Below are positions 45,593 through 55,236 of a DNA stretch of 64,000 nucleotides, piece after piece. Source of the DNA: Fusibacter sp. 3D3 (GTDB lineage Bacteria > Bacillota > Clostridia > Peptostreptococcales > Acidaminobacteraceae). The translations under genes were made by a program, and so were the position numbers. The stretch covers positions 22,402-86,401 of the forward strand of contig NZ_BDHH01000020.1 in the NCBI RefSeq assembly GCF_001748365.1. Direction: 5' to 3'. Below the pieces are notes generated by a model. That model did no database searches. It worked only from the letters and a program-made list of their open reading frames with translations, and was not told the DNA's origin. Position 1 is the stretch's first letter, and each line of letters begins with the position of its first letter.

Positions 45593-45602
45593 GGGGTGTG
45601 TT

Positions 45603-46520
45603 ATGGAAATTCAGTCGAATCTGTTTGAAATGATTGGCATAGAAGAAAATGAGACAGATGTTATTTCACGACCTCGTGTGGGCTATCTTGCAGATGCTTG
45701 GAGACGTTTTAAACTCAATAAAGTTGCTGTTGTAGCCATGATCATTCTGGCCATTCTCATTTTTATGGTTTTGTTTGGTCAAGCGATCAGTGGTTATAAT
45801 TTTTCGGATATGGATAAGACAGCGCGAAATTTAGCACCCAATGGATCACACTGGTTTGGTACAGATAAGCTCGGACGGGATACTTTTGCACGTGTATGGC
45901 AGGGTGGTAGAATTTCGCTTGCTATTGGTGTTATTGGTGCACTGGTTTCCACGGTGGTGGGTTGTCTATATGGTGGCATTGCAGCTTATATCGGGGGTGT
46001 AGTGGATGATGTGATGATGCGTATTGTTGAGATTCTCATCAGTGTGCCTTATCTGATTGTAGTGATTCTCATGTCCGTAATCTTACAAAGTAAAAGTGTA
46101 GGCACTTTACTCCTTGCGATGACCATTACCAGTTGGTGCGGGATGGCGCGGTTTATTCATGCTCAAATGTTACAAATAAAAGGTCAAGAATATATTTTAG
46201 CGGCACAAGTGCTTGGAGAGCGTCGCTGGCGCATTGTGACCAAGCATATGATTCCCAATACTTTGAGTGTCGTCATTGTATCCATCACTTTTGACATACC
46301 CGGCTATATTTTTTCAGAAGCTTTCTTGAGCTTTATTGGACTCGGGGTACAATCGCCAGATACAAGTTGGGGTGCGCTCGTCTCAGAAGCACAGTCTACT
46401 TTTATTTTTTATCCGTATCAATTGCTGTTTCCGGCACTTATGATTGCACTTACCATGCTGTCGTTTACCCTCATGGGAGATGGCTTGAGAGATGCACTTG
46501 ACCCTAAACTTAGAAAGTAG
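45603..46520 (+). CDS. oppC: Oligopeptide ABC permease OppC
   Basis: I chose the ATG at 45603, behind GGGGTGTG; a longer frame would run into oppB. The 305-residue product has the N-terminal membrane segment and the HWFGTDKLGRDTFARVWQGG motif typical of OppC/DppC, six membrane segments in all, and an EAA loop (LAAQVLGERRWRIVTKHMIPN) near residue 200. It forms the heterodimeric channel with OppB. Confidence 0.93.
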   Translation: MEIQSNLFEMIGIEENETDVISRPRVGYLADAWRRFKLNKVAVVAMIILAILIFMVLFGQAISGYNFSDMDKTARNLAPNGSHWFGTDKLGRDTFARVWQGGRISLAIGVIGALVSTVVGCLYGGIAAYIGGVVDDVMMRIVEILISVPYLIVVILMSVILQSKSVGTLLLAMTITSWCGMARFIHAQMLQIKGQEYILAAQVLGERRWRIVTKHMIPNTLSVVIVSITFDIPGYIFSEAFLSFIGLGVQSPDTSWGALVSEAQSTFIFYPYQLLFPALMIALTMLSFTLMGDGLRDALDPKLRK

Positions 46521-46527
46521 GAGACTG

Positions 46528-47541
46528 ATGGAGAAAATTTTAGAAGTTAAAAATTTAGAGGTATCATTTCACACCTATGCAGGCGAAGTACGCGCAGTAA
46601 GGGGCATCAATTTCCATATTCATAAAGGTGAGACTCTTGCTTTTGTAGGGGAATCGGGTAGTGGTAAAACGGTAACGGCAAAATCCATTATGCGGCTTTT
46701 AAAAGCACCCCTTGCCGAGATTAAAGAGAGTTCTTCCATCCTCTATAAGGGAAGAGAAGTGCTTCAAATGAACAAGACAGAACTACAAGATTATAGAGGC
46801 AATGATGTGAGCATGATTTTTCAAGATCCCATGACTTTTTTGAATCCTACCATGACTTGTGGGGATCAAATCATAGAGAGCTTTATATTACATCAAGATA
46901 TCAATAAGAGAGAAGCACGTCAGAAGGCGCTTGAAATGCTCAATGTGGTTCGGATTCCCGATGCTGAAAAAAGACTTGATGCTTATCCCCATGAGCTTTC
47001 TGGGGGGATGAGACAACGTGTGATGATTGCCATGGCACTGGCTTGTTCACCGTCGATCCTAGTGGCAGATGAACCCACCACAGCGCTTGACGTGACGATT
47101 CAGGCACAGATTATGGCACTTTTAAACGCGCTTAAAGTTAAATTTGATACGGCGATTTTATTGGTGACACATGATCTTGGCGTCGTATCCAATTTTGCAG
47201 ACCGTATTCAAATTATGTATGCTGGAAAAGTACTGGAAGAGGGAACCGCTATGGAAATCTTCTACAAGCCACAACATCCTTATACATGGGCGCTATTAAA
47301 ATCGGTTCCCAAGTTATCCAAGCATAACAAGCAAGAACTCTATGCGCTAAAAGGAACACCGCCTGACTTGATTTTACCCCTAGAGCATTGTCCTTTTGCT
47401 GCTCGGTGTGAATACTGTATGAAGATATGCCGTACAGCTATGCCGGATCGCACAAAAATCACTGAGACACAATATGTTTCCTGTTGGCTCAAACACGAAA
47501 AAGCACCCGTTATAGAACCGGGCTATAAAAGGGAGGTTTGA
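46528..47541 (+). CDS. oppD: Oligopeptide ABC ATPase OppD
   Basis: The ATG at 46528 follows TAGGAG. The 337-residue product has Walker A GESGSGKTVTAK, signature LSGGMRQRVMIAMA, Walker B ILVADEPTTALD and the Opp-type C-terminal Cys cluster (HCPFAARCEYCMKIC) that binds an iron-sulfur centre in some relatives. With OppF it powers peptide import. Confidence 0.93.
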   Translation: MEKILEVKNLEVSFHTYAGEVRAVRGINFHIHKGETLAFVGESGSGKTVTAKSIMRLLKAPLAEIKESSSILYKGREVLQMNKTELQDYRGNDVSMIFQDPMTFLNPTMTCGDQIIESFILHQDINKREARQKALEMLNVVRIPDAEKRLDAYPHELSGGMRQRVMIAMALACSPSILVADEPTTALDVTIQAQIMALLNALKVKFDTAILLVTHDLGVVSNFADRIQIMYAGKVLEEGTAMEIFYKPQHPYTWALLKSVPKLSKHNKQELYALKGTPPDLILPLEHCPFAARCEYCMKICRTAMPDRTKITETQYVSCWLKHEKAPVIEPGYKREV

Positions 47542-47544
47542 TTC

Positions 47545-48525
47545 ATGTCAGAGACACTTATAGAAGTAAAAAACTTAAGCAAACACTTTAAAATCAGTAG
47601 AAAATTAGTCCTGAAAGCAGTGGATCATGTGAGCTTTGAAATTAAACGCGGTGAAACGTTTGGACTTGTGGGCGAATCAGGCTGTGGTAAAACCACATGC
47701 GGACGTACTCTAATCAATCTCTATAGCGCCACTGATGGGCAAGTTCTCTATAATGGACAAGATATAAGTCATTTGCCTAAAGGCAAGGTATTAGACTATA
47801 AACAGCGCATACAGATGATTTTCCAAGATCCATATTCCTCGCTAAATCCACGAATGACCATTAGTGAAATCATCGCGCAAGGGCTCAATATTCATTTTAA
47901 AATGAGTAAAAGAGAGCAAGAAGAAAAGGTGAATGCTTTAATGGCAGACGTGGGGTTAACAGCGTCATTTGGGAATCGGTTCGCACATGAATTGTCTGGT
48001 GGACAGAGACAGAGAGTGGGCATTGCACGTGCACTTGCTGTTGAACCAGAGTTTATCGTATGTGATGAGCCTATTTCGGCACTTGATGTCTCAATCCAAG
48101 CTCAAATCATCAATTTGCTCATTAAATTACAAAAAGAGCGCAAATTGACCTATTTATTTATTTCACATGATCTTTCCATGGTCAAACATATATCGGACCG
48201 TGTGGGGGTTATGTACTTGGGGCATATGGTTGAGATTGCAACGAGTTTAAACTTATTTGATGAACCGCTTCATCCCTATACTCAAATGCTACTTTCAGCA
48301 ATTCCGGAAGCAGAGCCTGACCCAGCCAAACGCCGAAAAAGCGTCAAAATTGAAGGGGAAGTGCCAAGTCCGATTACCCCACCGCCTGGATGTAAGTTTT
48401 CGAGCAGATGTGTCTATGTCAAAGATCAATGTAAATTAGAAGTGCCCACATTAAAAGAAATAAGGCCTGACCATTTTGTAGCCTGCCATTTTCCTAGAGT
48501 TTGTGAGGAGGTGTCTTCATGTTAA
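47545..48525 (+). CDS. oppF: Oligopeptide ABC ATPase OppF
   Basis: The 326-residue product has Walker A GESGCGKTTCGR, signature LSGGQRQRVGIARA, Walker B FIVCDEPISALD and the C-terminal oligopeptide-transport domain with a short Cys cluster (GCKFSSRCVYVKDQC). It starts four bases after oppD and overlaps tldD by seven bases, so import and the peptide-cleaving TldDE pair are translated together. Confidence 0.93.
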   Translation: MSETLIEVKNLSKHFKISRKLVLKAVDHVSFEIKRGETFGLVGESGCGKTTCGRTLINLYSATDGQVLYNGQDISHLPKGKVLDYKQRIQMIFQDPYSSLNPRMTISEIIAQGLNIHFKMSKREQEEKVNALMADVGLTASFGNRFAHELSGGQRQRVGIARALAVEPEFIVCDEPISALDVSIQAQIINLLIKLQKERKLTYLFISHDLSMVKHISDRVGVMYLGHMVEIATSLNLFDEPLHPYTQMLLSAIPEAEPDPAKRRKSVKIEGEVPSPITPPPGCKFSSRCVYVKDQCKLEVPTLKEIRPDHFVACHFPRVCEEVSSC

Positions 48526-49892
48526 ATAAACGTATAGTGGAAAATCTTCTAGAGGTTTTATCTGGTGGGGGTGTCTTTGCTGAAATTTTTGATGAAGAAA
48601 CACAGTTTAATGAGATCGAAGTCCGAAAAGAAGGGCTTTATAATCATTCTATGGGTTATGAAAGTGGTGTAGGCCTTCGCATTATAGATGGGCTTCACAC
48701 CAAATACGCTTTTACAAATGATAAAAGTGAAAAAGCGTTGATGGCACTTGCTCAAAAAATGGGTTGTGGTGAAGGGCAACGCAATTTAAAAGCACTTAGC
48801 GCTCTAAAAACTTTTAAAATGAACCAAGGAAATCTCCTCCTGCCAAAAGATCATTCGATAAAATATCGCATTGAACTCGCCAACAGAGGGATTCGCAGTG
48901 GTTTGGATTATCATAAAGACATTGTACAAATGCAGGCAAAAGTACTGGATTTTTCACAATTGGTCTGTATCGCAAACTCAGAGGGTGTTTATGTCTCTGA
49001 TGAGCGCATAAAGACCCGGCTGTTTTTAATGGCAACGGCACAAAATGGACATGGTAATTATTCAGGTTATTACGGTCCAGGCTCTATGCAGGGGTTTGAG
49101 TACTATGAATATTTAGATGTAGAATCATTTGCCACAGAGGCAGCTCGCATCGCTAAAACCATGGTAGATGCACCTTACTGTATTGGTGGACAAATGAGCG
49201 TAGTGGTAAACAACGGTTTCGGTGGTCTTATGTTCCACGAAGCTTGTGGTCATTCACTCGAAGCGAGTTCAGTGGCTAAAGGTGCATCTGAATTTACGGG
49301 TAAACTCGGTCAAAAGGTGGCCTCTGAAAAGGTGACACTCATTGACGATGGTGCCATGAGAAATGAATGGGGCTCTTTACATGTGGATGATGAAGGCACA
49401 CCAACTCAGAAGAATGTACTCATTGAAAAGGGTGTTCTTAAAAGTTTTTTGGTTGATAAACTCGGCGGCAAGAGGATGGGCATGTCATCAACAGGGTCAG
49501 CACGAAGACAAAATTATCGATTTGCACCAGTGGCTCGGATGAACAATACTTATATTGCCCCCGGAGCAGATACCCCCAAAAGTATCATATCGGATACAGA
49601 GAAAGGCATTTATGTAAAGTATATTAATGGCGGTTCAGTGGATCCTTCAACAGGGGACTTTAATTTTAATGCTGCAGAGTGCTATCTCATTGAAAAAGGC
49701 AAGCTTACCAATCCCGTAAAAGGGGTTACGTTAATTGGAAATGGCATGACGCTACTTCAATCCGTAGATCGCGTTGGAAATGATTTTGACCTCAGACAAG
49801 GCTATTGCTATGCAGAGAGTGGTGCGCTTTTTATCAGCGCTGGTCAGCCTACGGTAAGGGTTAAAAATATGACCGTGGGAGGCGTGGAATGA
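48519..49892 (+). CDS. tldD: TldD metallopeptidase subunit
   Basis: The 457-residue product carries the TldD zinc motif His240-Glu241...His245 (FHEACGHSLEA) and the conserved C-terminal GQPTVRVKNMTVGG. TldD and TldE form a heterodimer that threads unfolded peptides into a closed chamber; it matures microcin B17 and removes CcdA in Enterobacteria. The gene starts within the end of oppF and ends with an ATGA overlap to tldE. In this operon it most likely cleaves peptides brought in by Opp. Confidence 0.93.
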   Translation: MLNKRIVENLLEVLSGGGVFAEIFDEETQFNEIEVRKEGLYNHSMGYESGVGLRIIDGLHTKYAFTNDKSEKALMALAQKMGCGEGQRNLKALSALKTFKMNQGNLLLPKDHSIKYRIELANRGIRSGLDYHKDIVQMQAKVLDFSQLVCIANSEGVYVSDERIKTRLFLMATAQNGHGNYSGYYGPGSMQGFEYYEYLDVESFATEAARIAKTMVDAPYCIGGQMSVVVNNGFGGLMFHEACGHSLEASSVAKGASEFTGKLGQKVASEKVTLIDDGAMRNEWGSLHVDDEGTPTQKNVLIEKGVLKSFLVDKLGGKRMGMSSTGSARRQNYRFAPVARMNNTYIAPGADTPKSIISDTEKGIYVKYINGGSVDPSTGDFNFNAAECYLIEKGKLTNPVKGVTLIGNGMTLLQSVDRVGNDFDLRQGYCYAESGALFISAGQPTVRVKNMTVGGVE

Positions 49893-51214
49893 TCGTTGAA
49901 ACATTTATTAAAAATTTTATACCTTTAGCAGAACGAGCAGGTATTGGGCGGTTGCGTTTCTATGTGGAAAAAATAGAAGAAATAACTGTAACTGTTTTTG
50001 AAGGTGATCCAGAAAATATTGAAATTTCAATACTTGAACGTATTTTCATAGAGGGGGAATGGCAGAATAAAGTGGGGAGTGCGTATACCGAAATATTGGC
50101 GGCATCTGCATACGATGAAATCATTCGTACAATTTGCCAAACTGCAGAATGTGGTGAGAAAGTATGGCAGTATTGCGACCTTAAGCCTATTGAATTATTA
50201 CCAGTCCAAAATCAAACTTTTAAGGATTCAGAGGTGATATTGTCCGATCTTTTAAAGGCTGAGAAACTTGCTATTGAATGTGATCCTAGAATTGTAAATG
50301 TCAGCGAATGCCGATATGAAAGCAATCATCGTACGGTTTTATTGACAGATGGCAAAGTCTCGTTACAAGATGATTGTGGTGTGGCAGAGATTTTCATGTT
50401 AAAGGTGACCGCAAAAGAGGGTGAAAAGGTACAGAGCTGTTATCGTAGATTTTTAATGGGCGATTTGGATACGTTTAAAAAATATGTTGAGCAAACAGTG
50501 AAATCAGCTGTTGAAATGCTAGGCGCTCAAATGGTCCCTACAGCTCATTATGCGGTCATATTACAGAATACAGTCGTCAGTGAACTTCTCGAAGCCTATA
50601 TACCAGCTTTCTATATGGAAAATGTCAATAGCGGGATGAGCTGTCTATGTGGAAAACTAGATCATAAGATCGGAAGTGATGCTGTTTCGTTATTTGAGGT
50701 ACCTCTTATGGAAGGCACGGGATTAAAGCGTCGTTTTGATGATGAAGGCGTTCAAACTCAGTTTAAGACGTTGATGAATTCAGGTGTTCTTAAAATTTTT
50801 TTGAGGAATGAGCATTCCCTAAAAGATGGGAAAAGCACTGGTAATGGTTTTAAACTGCTTTACAAGCAACCAGTTACAACAGGCACGACAAACTTAGTTT
50901 TAAAAAAAGGAAATTTTTCAAAGCTTGATTTGATTAAGACTTTAAATGAAGGTTTGATTATAACGGATATAGCGGGGACTTTCGCAGGTGCGAAGTATGC
51001 TTCTGGGGAGTTTGTGCTCATTGCCAAGGGGTTTCAAGTTAAAGCGGGGCGTATCGTGGGCGGTGTTCATCAAATCACCATTGCAGGAGACTTTGTGAAA
51101 ATGCTTCAAGCTGTTAGAGCTGTAGGTAATGACCCGTTCACGCTTTATGAGGGCAATAGAACCATCACAGCACCGTCGTTGCTGCTAGATCAGCTTAAAA
51201 TATCTGGCACTTAG
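49889..51214 (+). CDS. tldE: TldE/PmbA subunit
   Basis: The 441-residue product is the non-catalytic partner of TldD, with no HExxxH motif. Family blocks are VSECRYESNHRTVLLT, LKRRFDDEG, GTTNLVLKKGN and the C-terminal GGVHQITIAGDF and AVGNDPF. It overlaps tldD by four bases (ATGA). Together they complete a seven-gene operon, which ends at a terminator 14 bases downstream. Confidence 0.92.
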   Translation: MIVETFIKNFIPLAERAGIGRLRFYVEKIEEITVTVFEGDPENIEISILERIFIEGEWQNKVGSAYTEILAASAYDEIIRTICQTAECGEKVWQYCDLKPIELLPVQNQTFKDSEVILSDLLKAEKLAIECDPRIVNVSECRYESNHRTVLLTDGKVSLQDDCGVAEIFMLKVTAKEGEKVQSCYRRFLMGDLDTFKKYVEQTVKSAVEMLGAQMVPTAHYAVILQNTVVSELLEAYIPAFYMENVNSGMSCLCGKLDHKIGSDAVSLFEVPLMEGTGLKRRFDDEGVQTQFKTLMNSGVLKIFLRNEHSLKDGKSTGNGFKLLYKQPVTTGTTNLVLKKGNFSKLDLIKTLNEGLIITDIAGTFAGAKYASGEFVLIAKGFQVKAGRIVGGVHQITIAGDFVKMLQAVRAVGNDPFTLYEGNRTITAPSLLLDQLKISGT

Positions 51215-51227
51215 TTTTTGTAAAATA

Positions 51228-51258
51228 AAAGTCTCCAGAGTCTTGGGGACTTTTTTTG
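51228..51258 (+). terminator. Rho-independent terminator
   Basis: AAGTCTCC and GGGGACTT form a short stem with a run of seven T residues. It ends the opp-tld operon. Confidence 0.75.
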
Positions 51259-51363
51259 TTGAATTTCACAAAAGGTTCTGGTTTTTACACCAATGCGCAT
51301 AGAAATTTCATTTTTCTAGAGGTTGCAGTCAGACTTCTTAACTCTATATATAGTGAGAAACTT

Positions 51364-51438
51364 TGGAGCTGATGATGGGATTTGAACCCACGATCTGCGC
51401 ATTACGAGTGCGCTGCTCTACCCCTGAGCCACATCAGC
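51364..51438 (-). tRNA. tRNA-Thr (anticodon CGU)
   Basis: Read on the minus strand, the acceptor arms GCTGATG and CATCAGC pair, the D arm is GCTC/GAGC, the anticodon stem GCGCA/TGCGC holds the loop CTCGTAA with anticodon CGT, and the T arm contains TTCAAAT. The discriminator base is T and CCA is encoded. The anticodon reads the Thr codon ACG. All arms pair, so the gene should be functional. Confidence 0.95.
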
Positions 51439-51458
51439 AAGTTATTATTTCTAATATA

Positions 51459-51488
51459 ACTTTACGACTTTAAGGATAGGTTTGTCAA
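51459..51488 (-). promoter_or_regulatory. Promoter of the tRNA gene
   Basis: On the minus strand TTGACA (51483-51488) and TAAAGT (51459-51464) are separated by 18 bases and lie about 20 bases before the tRNA 5' end. Confidence 0.5.
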
Positions 51489-51581
51489 CCTTAAAATGTT
51501 ATAATACAACTAATAATCTATAATAAATGTGCACTATGCTGCTAAAAGGGGTAATAAAGATAGAAGAAAGTGTATGTTTGG

Positions 51582-51598
51582 TTAACAATAATTGTTAA
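51582..51598. promoter_or_regulatory. 17-bp palindrome upstream of the chemoreceptor gene
   Basis: TTAACAAT-A-ATTGTTAA is a perfect dyad 120 bases before the chemoreceptor start. It could be an operator; its all-AT arms make chance possible. Confidence 0.3.
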
Positions 51599-51717
51599 AA
51601 AAATAACGTTAATTGATGAACCTATGGTCAGTTGAGTAAATATTGAGCGCTTTAAATCTGTTCTCATCGCAAAATTTTATTCAGCCACTATAGTATCTAA
51701 AAGAGTGAGGTGCAGAC

Positions 51718-53736
51718 ATGACAAAGAAGAAAAATAGAAAGCGTATTGCTAAAGAAATTGCACGGTATGTGAGTTTATTTGCAATCTTAATTTGTGTTCT
51801 AATTGGGGGGGTCTCCATCTACATAAGCAGGAGCTCAATGATTGAAGAGGCAGAAATGACGCTTCGTCAAACGACCCTTTTAGGCGCACAAAAGATCACA
51901 ATGGCAATAGAAGATCGGTTGCTTATATTAGAAGAAATCGCAAATAGAGCTCGGACGAGAACCATGGATTTTGAAGTTCAGAAGGCGTCCATTCAAGTGG
52001 ATGTTGAAAGATTAGGTTATTTAGATATGGCAATTGTCACCCCAGATGGAATGGCGCATTATGTCATCGGAGAAAACACAGCAGATTTATCAGATCGAGA
52101 ATATGTAAAAAAAGCGTTAAAGGGTGAATCGAATGTTTCGGATGTGCTGATCAGCAAAGTGACGCATTCGGCGGTACTCATGTATGCGGCTCCAATCACA
52201 GTGGATGGAAAAATTGTGGGAGCGCTCATTGCAAGAAGAGATGGCAACGCTCTTTTTGAAATTACGGATGAAATGGGTTATGGTGCGTCGGGGTATGCTT
52301 ATATGATCAACGATGAAGGGATTACCATTGCTCATCCCGATAGAGAACTTGTCATGACACAGTTCGCACCTATTGAAGCGGCTAAAAATGATGCGAAATT
52401 TGAACCTGTTGCCAAGGTTTTCTTGGAGATGATAGCGCATAAAACAGGCGTAAGTCAGTATCGATATGGAGGCCAAGCGTTATACAATGCTTATGTGCCC
52501 GTAGAAGATACAAATTGGATTTTAGCAAGTACGGCATTGCAGTCAGAAGTATTGTCTGGTGTCAATCATCTTATTTTGGTGCTTGCGATCCTTATTGTGA
52601 TCGTAATCCTAATTTCGGTGGTGATTTCTATGATTCTTGGTAAGACAATTGCGAGACCTATTTTACATCTTACTAAAATTGTTGAAAAGCAAGCAAATCT
52701 TGATTTTGGTATAATTGATCAAGATATGATTCGAAAAATTGCAAAGCGAGAAGATGAAATTGCGGATATGGCCCTGTCTTTACAAAGCATGTCTCAAAAT
52801 GTAAGAGATTTAATCGTGGATGTTTCGAATACAGCTGAGCAGGTCTCTGCGACTTCTGAGGAACTCACCGCAACTTCTGAGCAAACAGCCACGGTATCCC
52901 AAGAAGTGGCTCAAACTGTAAATGAAATCGCAAAAGGGGCCATGGATCAAGCCGAAAATACGCTTGATGCGTCCACTGCACTGAATAATCTCAGTGGTGA
53001 AATCGAAAGTAATCTACAGAGAAGTAATACACTTTCTGAGGACTTTAATCAAATAAACGTACTTGTTGAAGGTGGGATTAAGACGATTGATTTGCTCAAT
53101 CATAAGACAAAAGCAAATAGTGATGCCGCTCAGATTGTCTTTCAAAGTATCTTAAAAACAAATGAGAGCACAGGCAAAATAGGTGAGGCCAGTAATTTGA
53201 TTTTAAACATATCGGATCAGACAAATCTATTGGCATTAAACGCTTCAATTGAGGCCGCAAGAGCAGGGGAACAGGGAAGAGGCTTTGCAGTTGTAGCTGA
53301 GGAAATAAGAAAGTTGGCTGAGCAATCTAGAAATACCACAGGCATTATCAATGAAATTGTAAGTGATTTAGTGGGTAACGCACAAACCACAGTAGATAAA
53401 ATGAAGGAAGCAAGCGATATCGTAAAAGAACAAGAACAAAGTGTTCGCTTGACGGGAGAAACTTTTAACTTGATTGCTTTAGCTGTTGAAAAATCGGAGA
53501 AGATGATTCAACAAATTGACAGTTCCAGCGAAACGATGCAGTTGAGTAAAGAGTCTGTTGTGTCCAATATTGAGATGTTATCAGCACTTGCACAACAAAA
53601 TGCAGCATCTACCGAGGAAGCTTCTGCCTCAATTGAAGAACAATCCGCTTCAGCACAAGAGATTGCAAGTGCAAGTGAGGATTTGGCCAATATGGCGCAA
53701 TCACTTCAAATATTAATTGATAAATTTAAAGTATAA
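51718..53736 (+). CDS. Methyl-accepting chemotaxis protein with double Cache domain
   Basis: The 672-residue product has membrane segments near residues 18-38 and 283-308 around a dCache sensor (for example [16 protein letters not shown] and [20 protein letters not shown]), then HAMP and a signalling domain. The hairpin tip, near residue 525, reads [20 protein letters not shown], the nearly invariant receptor core that binds CheA and CheW. It should steer motility in response to a small molecule such as an amino or organic acid. A GTGAGG site precedes the ATG. It is monocistronic, with a terminator ten bases after the stop; no chemotaxis genes lie nearby. Confidence 0.94.
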   Translation: MTKKKNRKRIAKEIARYVSLFAILICVLIGGVSIYISRSSMIEEAEMTLRQTTLLGAQKITMAIEDRLLILEEIANRARTRTMDFEVQKASIQVDVERLGYLDMAIVTPDGMAHYVIGENTADLSDREYVKKALKGESNVSDVLISKVTHSAVLMYAAPITVDGKIVGALIARRDGNALFEITDEMGYGASGYAYMINDEGITIAHPDRELVMTQFAPIEAAKNDAKFEPVAKVFLEMIAHKTGVSQYRYGGQALYNAYVPVEDTNWILASTALQSEVLSGVNHLILVLAILIVIVILISVVISMILGKTIARPILHLTKIVEKQANLDFGIIDQDMIRKIAKREDEIADMALSLQSMSQNVRDLIVDVSNTAEQVSATSEELTATSEQTATVSQEVAQTVNEIAKGAMDQAENTLDASTALNNLSGEIESNLQRSNTLSEDFNQINVLVEGGIKTIDLLNHKTKANSDAAQIVFQSILKTNESTGKIGEASNLILNISDQTNLLALNASIEAARAGEQGRGFAVVAEEIRKLAEQSRNTTGIINEIVSDLVGNAQTTVDKMKEASDIVKEQEQSVRLTGETFNLIALAVEKSEKMIQQIDSSSETMQLSKESVVSNIEMLSALAQQNAASTEEASASIEEQSASAQEIASASEDLANMAQSLQILIDKFKV

Positions 53737-53745
53737 ACCTTGAAG

Positions 53746-53775
53746 GAACTATCTGCCGTATGGATAGTTCTTTTT
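53746..53775 (+). terminator. Rho-independent terminator
   Basis: GAACTATC and GATAGTTC form an eight-base stem, followed by TTTTT. It ends the chemoreceptor transcript. Confidence 0.8.
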
Positions 53776-53840
53776 CATACGGCATTTTAGGACGCCTGTT
53801 GGCAAGTAAATATTGCAGAAGAAGCAGTGTTTAGTATAAA

Positions 53841-53876
53841 ATAGGACTTGTTAAATGAATAGGACTTGTTAAATGA
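53841..53876 (+). repeat. 18-bp tandem duplication upstream of the first ADH gene
   Basis: ATAGGACTTGTTAAATGA occurs twice without spacing, about 70 bases before the start codon. It may be a binding site for a regulator or a slippage product. Confidence 0.5.
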
Positions 53877-53943
53877 AATAGAGGGTTTATTCAAAACTGA
53901 AATTAGCACTTTACTATAAAAAGAGGTTCAAAAGGAGTAGAAA

Positions 53944-55110
53944 ATGAAGCATTTTATATATGATATACCGACTAAGGTCTATTTTGGAGAAAATCAATTG
54001 GGGCATTTAGGTGCTGAAATAAGCCGACTTGGGAAAAAGGTATTGGTGACATATGGTGGAGGTTCCATCAAAAAGACGGGACTATATGGTCAAGTGATGG
54101 CAGAACTCCAAAAATCTGGACTAGAGATTTTCGAATTTTCTGGCATTGAACCCAATCCTAAAGTGACATCCGTAAATGCTGGCGCAGAAATTTGCAAAAA
54201 AGAAAATATAGATGTGCTATTGGCAGTGGGTGGGGGATCGGTAATTGATTGTACTAAAGCAATTGGTGCTGCTGCTTATTATGAAGGTGATGCATGGGAT
54301 CTTGTAATCAAAAAAGCACCAGTAGATAAATGTATCCCCGTTGTATCCATCTTAACGCTCTCAGCAACTGGATCAGAAATGGATGCAAATGCAGTGATTA
54401 GCAATCCAGAAACGCATGATAAAATCGGCTTGAAATCTCCCGTGATGGTGCCTAAAGTTTCTTTTTTAGACCCAACGGTTACGTATACAGTCAATAAATA
54501 TCAAACTGCTTGTGGTGCTGCCGATATTTTAAGTCACATCATGGAAGTCTATTTTAACATGGAGCAAGATTTATACATGCTAGATAGGACGATGGAAGGC
54601 ATCATGAAAACAGTTATTAAATATGCGCCGATTGCCCTAGCAGAACCCGAAAACTACGAAGCACGTGCAAACTTGATGTGGGCTTCTTCGTGGGCTATTA
54701 ACGGTTTCTTGAAAGGGGGCAGAACCTTAGGTTGGAGCTGCCATCCTATGGAGCACCAACTCTCTGCATATTATGATATCACGCACGGCCTTGGACTTGC
54801 AATATTGACGCCAAGATGGCTTGACTATATTTTAGATGAAAATAATGTCTCTAAACTTTATGATTTTGGAACCCATGTGTTTGAGATCGATAAAAACTTA
54901 CCAGCGATGGCAGTAGCAAAACAGAGCATTGAAATGTTAAGTGACTTTTTCTTTAAAACGCTTGAACTTCAAAGTACGCTCACCGAAATTGGGATCGATG
55001 AGACGCATTTTGAGATGATGGCAAAGAAAATATGTGGCGATGGTACTTTAACGGGTTTTAAGCCTCTAACGCAACAAGATGTTGTTAATATATTTAAAAT
55101 GTGTTTGTAA
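53944..55110 (+). CDS. Iron-containing alcohol dehydrogenase (butanol dehydrogenase-like)
   Basis: The 388-residue product belongs to the YqhD/BdhA branch of group III alcohol dehydrogenases. It has the NAD(P) loop VGGGSVIDCTKAIG and metal ligands in ADILSHIME (Asp and His), CHPMEHQLSAYYDITHG (two His). It reduces aldehydes to alcohols in the cytosol with NAD(P)H, a fermentation end step. The next gene is a close paralogue of the same length, about two-thirds identical by eye, so they arose by tandem duplication. An AAAGGAG site precedes the ATG. Confidence 0.93.
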   Translation: MKHFIYDIPTKVYFGENQLGHLGAEISRLGKKVLVTYGGGSIKKTGLYGQVMAELQKSGLEIFEFSGIEPNPKVTSVNAGAEICKKENIDVLLAVGGGSVIDCTKAIGAAAYYEGDAWDLVIKKAPVDKCIPVVSILTLSATGSEMDANAVISNPETHDKIGLKSPVMVPKVSFLDPTVTYTVNKYQTACGAADILSHIMEVYFNMEQDLYMLDRTMEGIMKTVIKYAPIALAEPENYEARANLMWASSWAINGFLKGGRTLGWSCHPMEHQLSAYYDITHGLGLAILTPRWLDYILDENNVSKLYDFGTHVFEIDKNLPAMAVAKQSIEMLSDFFFKTLELQSTLTEIGIDETHFEMMAKKICGDGTLTGFKPLTQQDVVNIFKMCL

Positions 55111-55156
55111 ATATTAAAAAGGATTGAAAAAAACCTTTGGCTTAGAGCTGATTAGT

Positions 55157-55213
55157 AAGAGGTCGTTATGGGTATCATCTCTATCGGGGGAAGACGACGC
55201 TGAATAACCTCTT
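55157..55213 (+). promoter_or_regulatory. Hairpin in the leader of the second ADH gene
   Basis: AAGAGGT and ACCTCTT enclose 43 bases that can pair further (TTAT/ATAA with a two-base bulge). It lies between the two dehydrogenase genes and ends about 24 bases before the second start codon. It could be a leader structure, a stabiliser or part of an attenuator; no T run follows. Confidence 0.4.
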
Positions 55214-55236
55214 TAAGATTAGAAAAGGAGACAAAA

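Noticed and set aside
52117..52476. Long minus-strand frame inside the chemoreceptor gene
   Set aside because: It is antisense to an unambiguous coding region, has no ribosome site and reads as low-probability protein.
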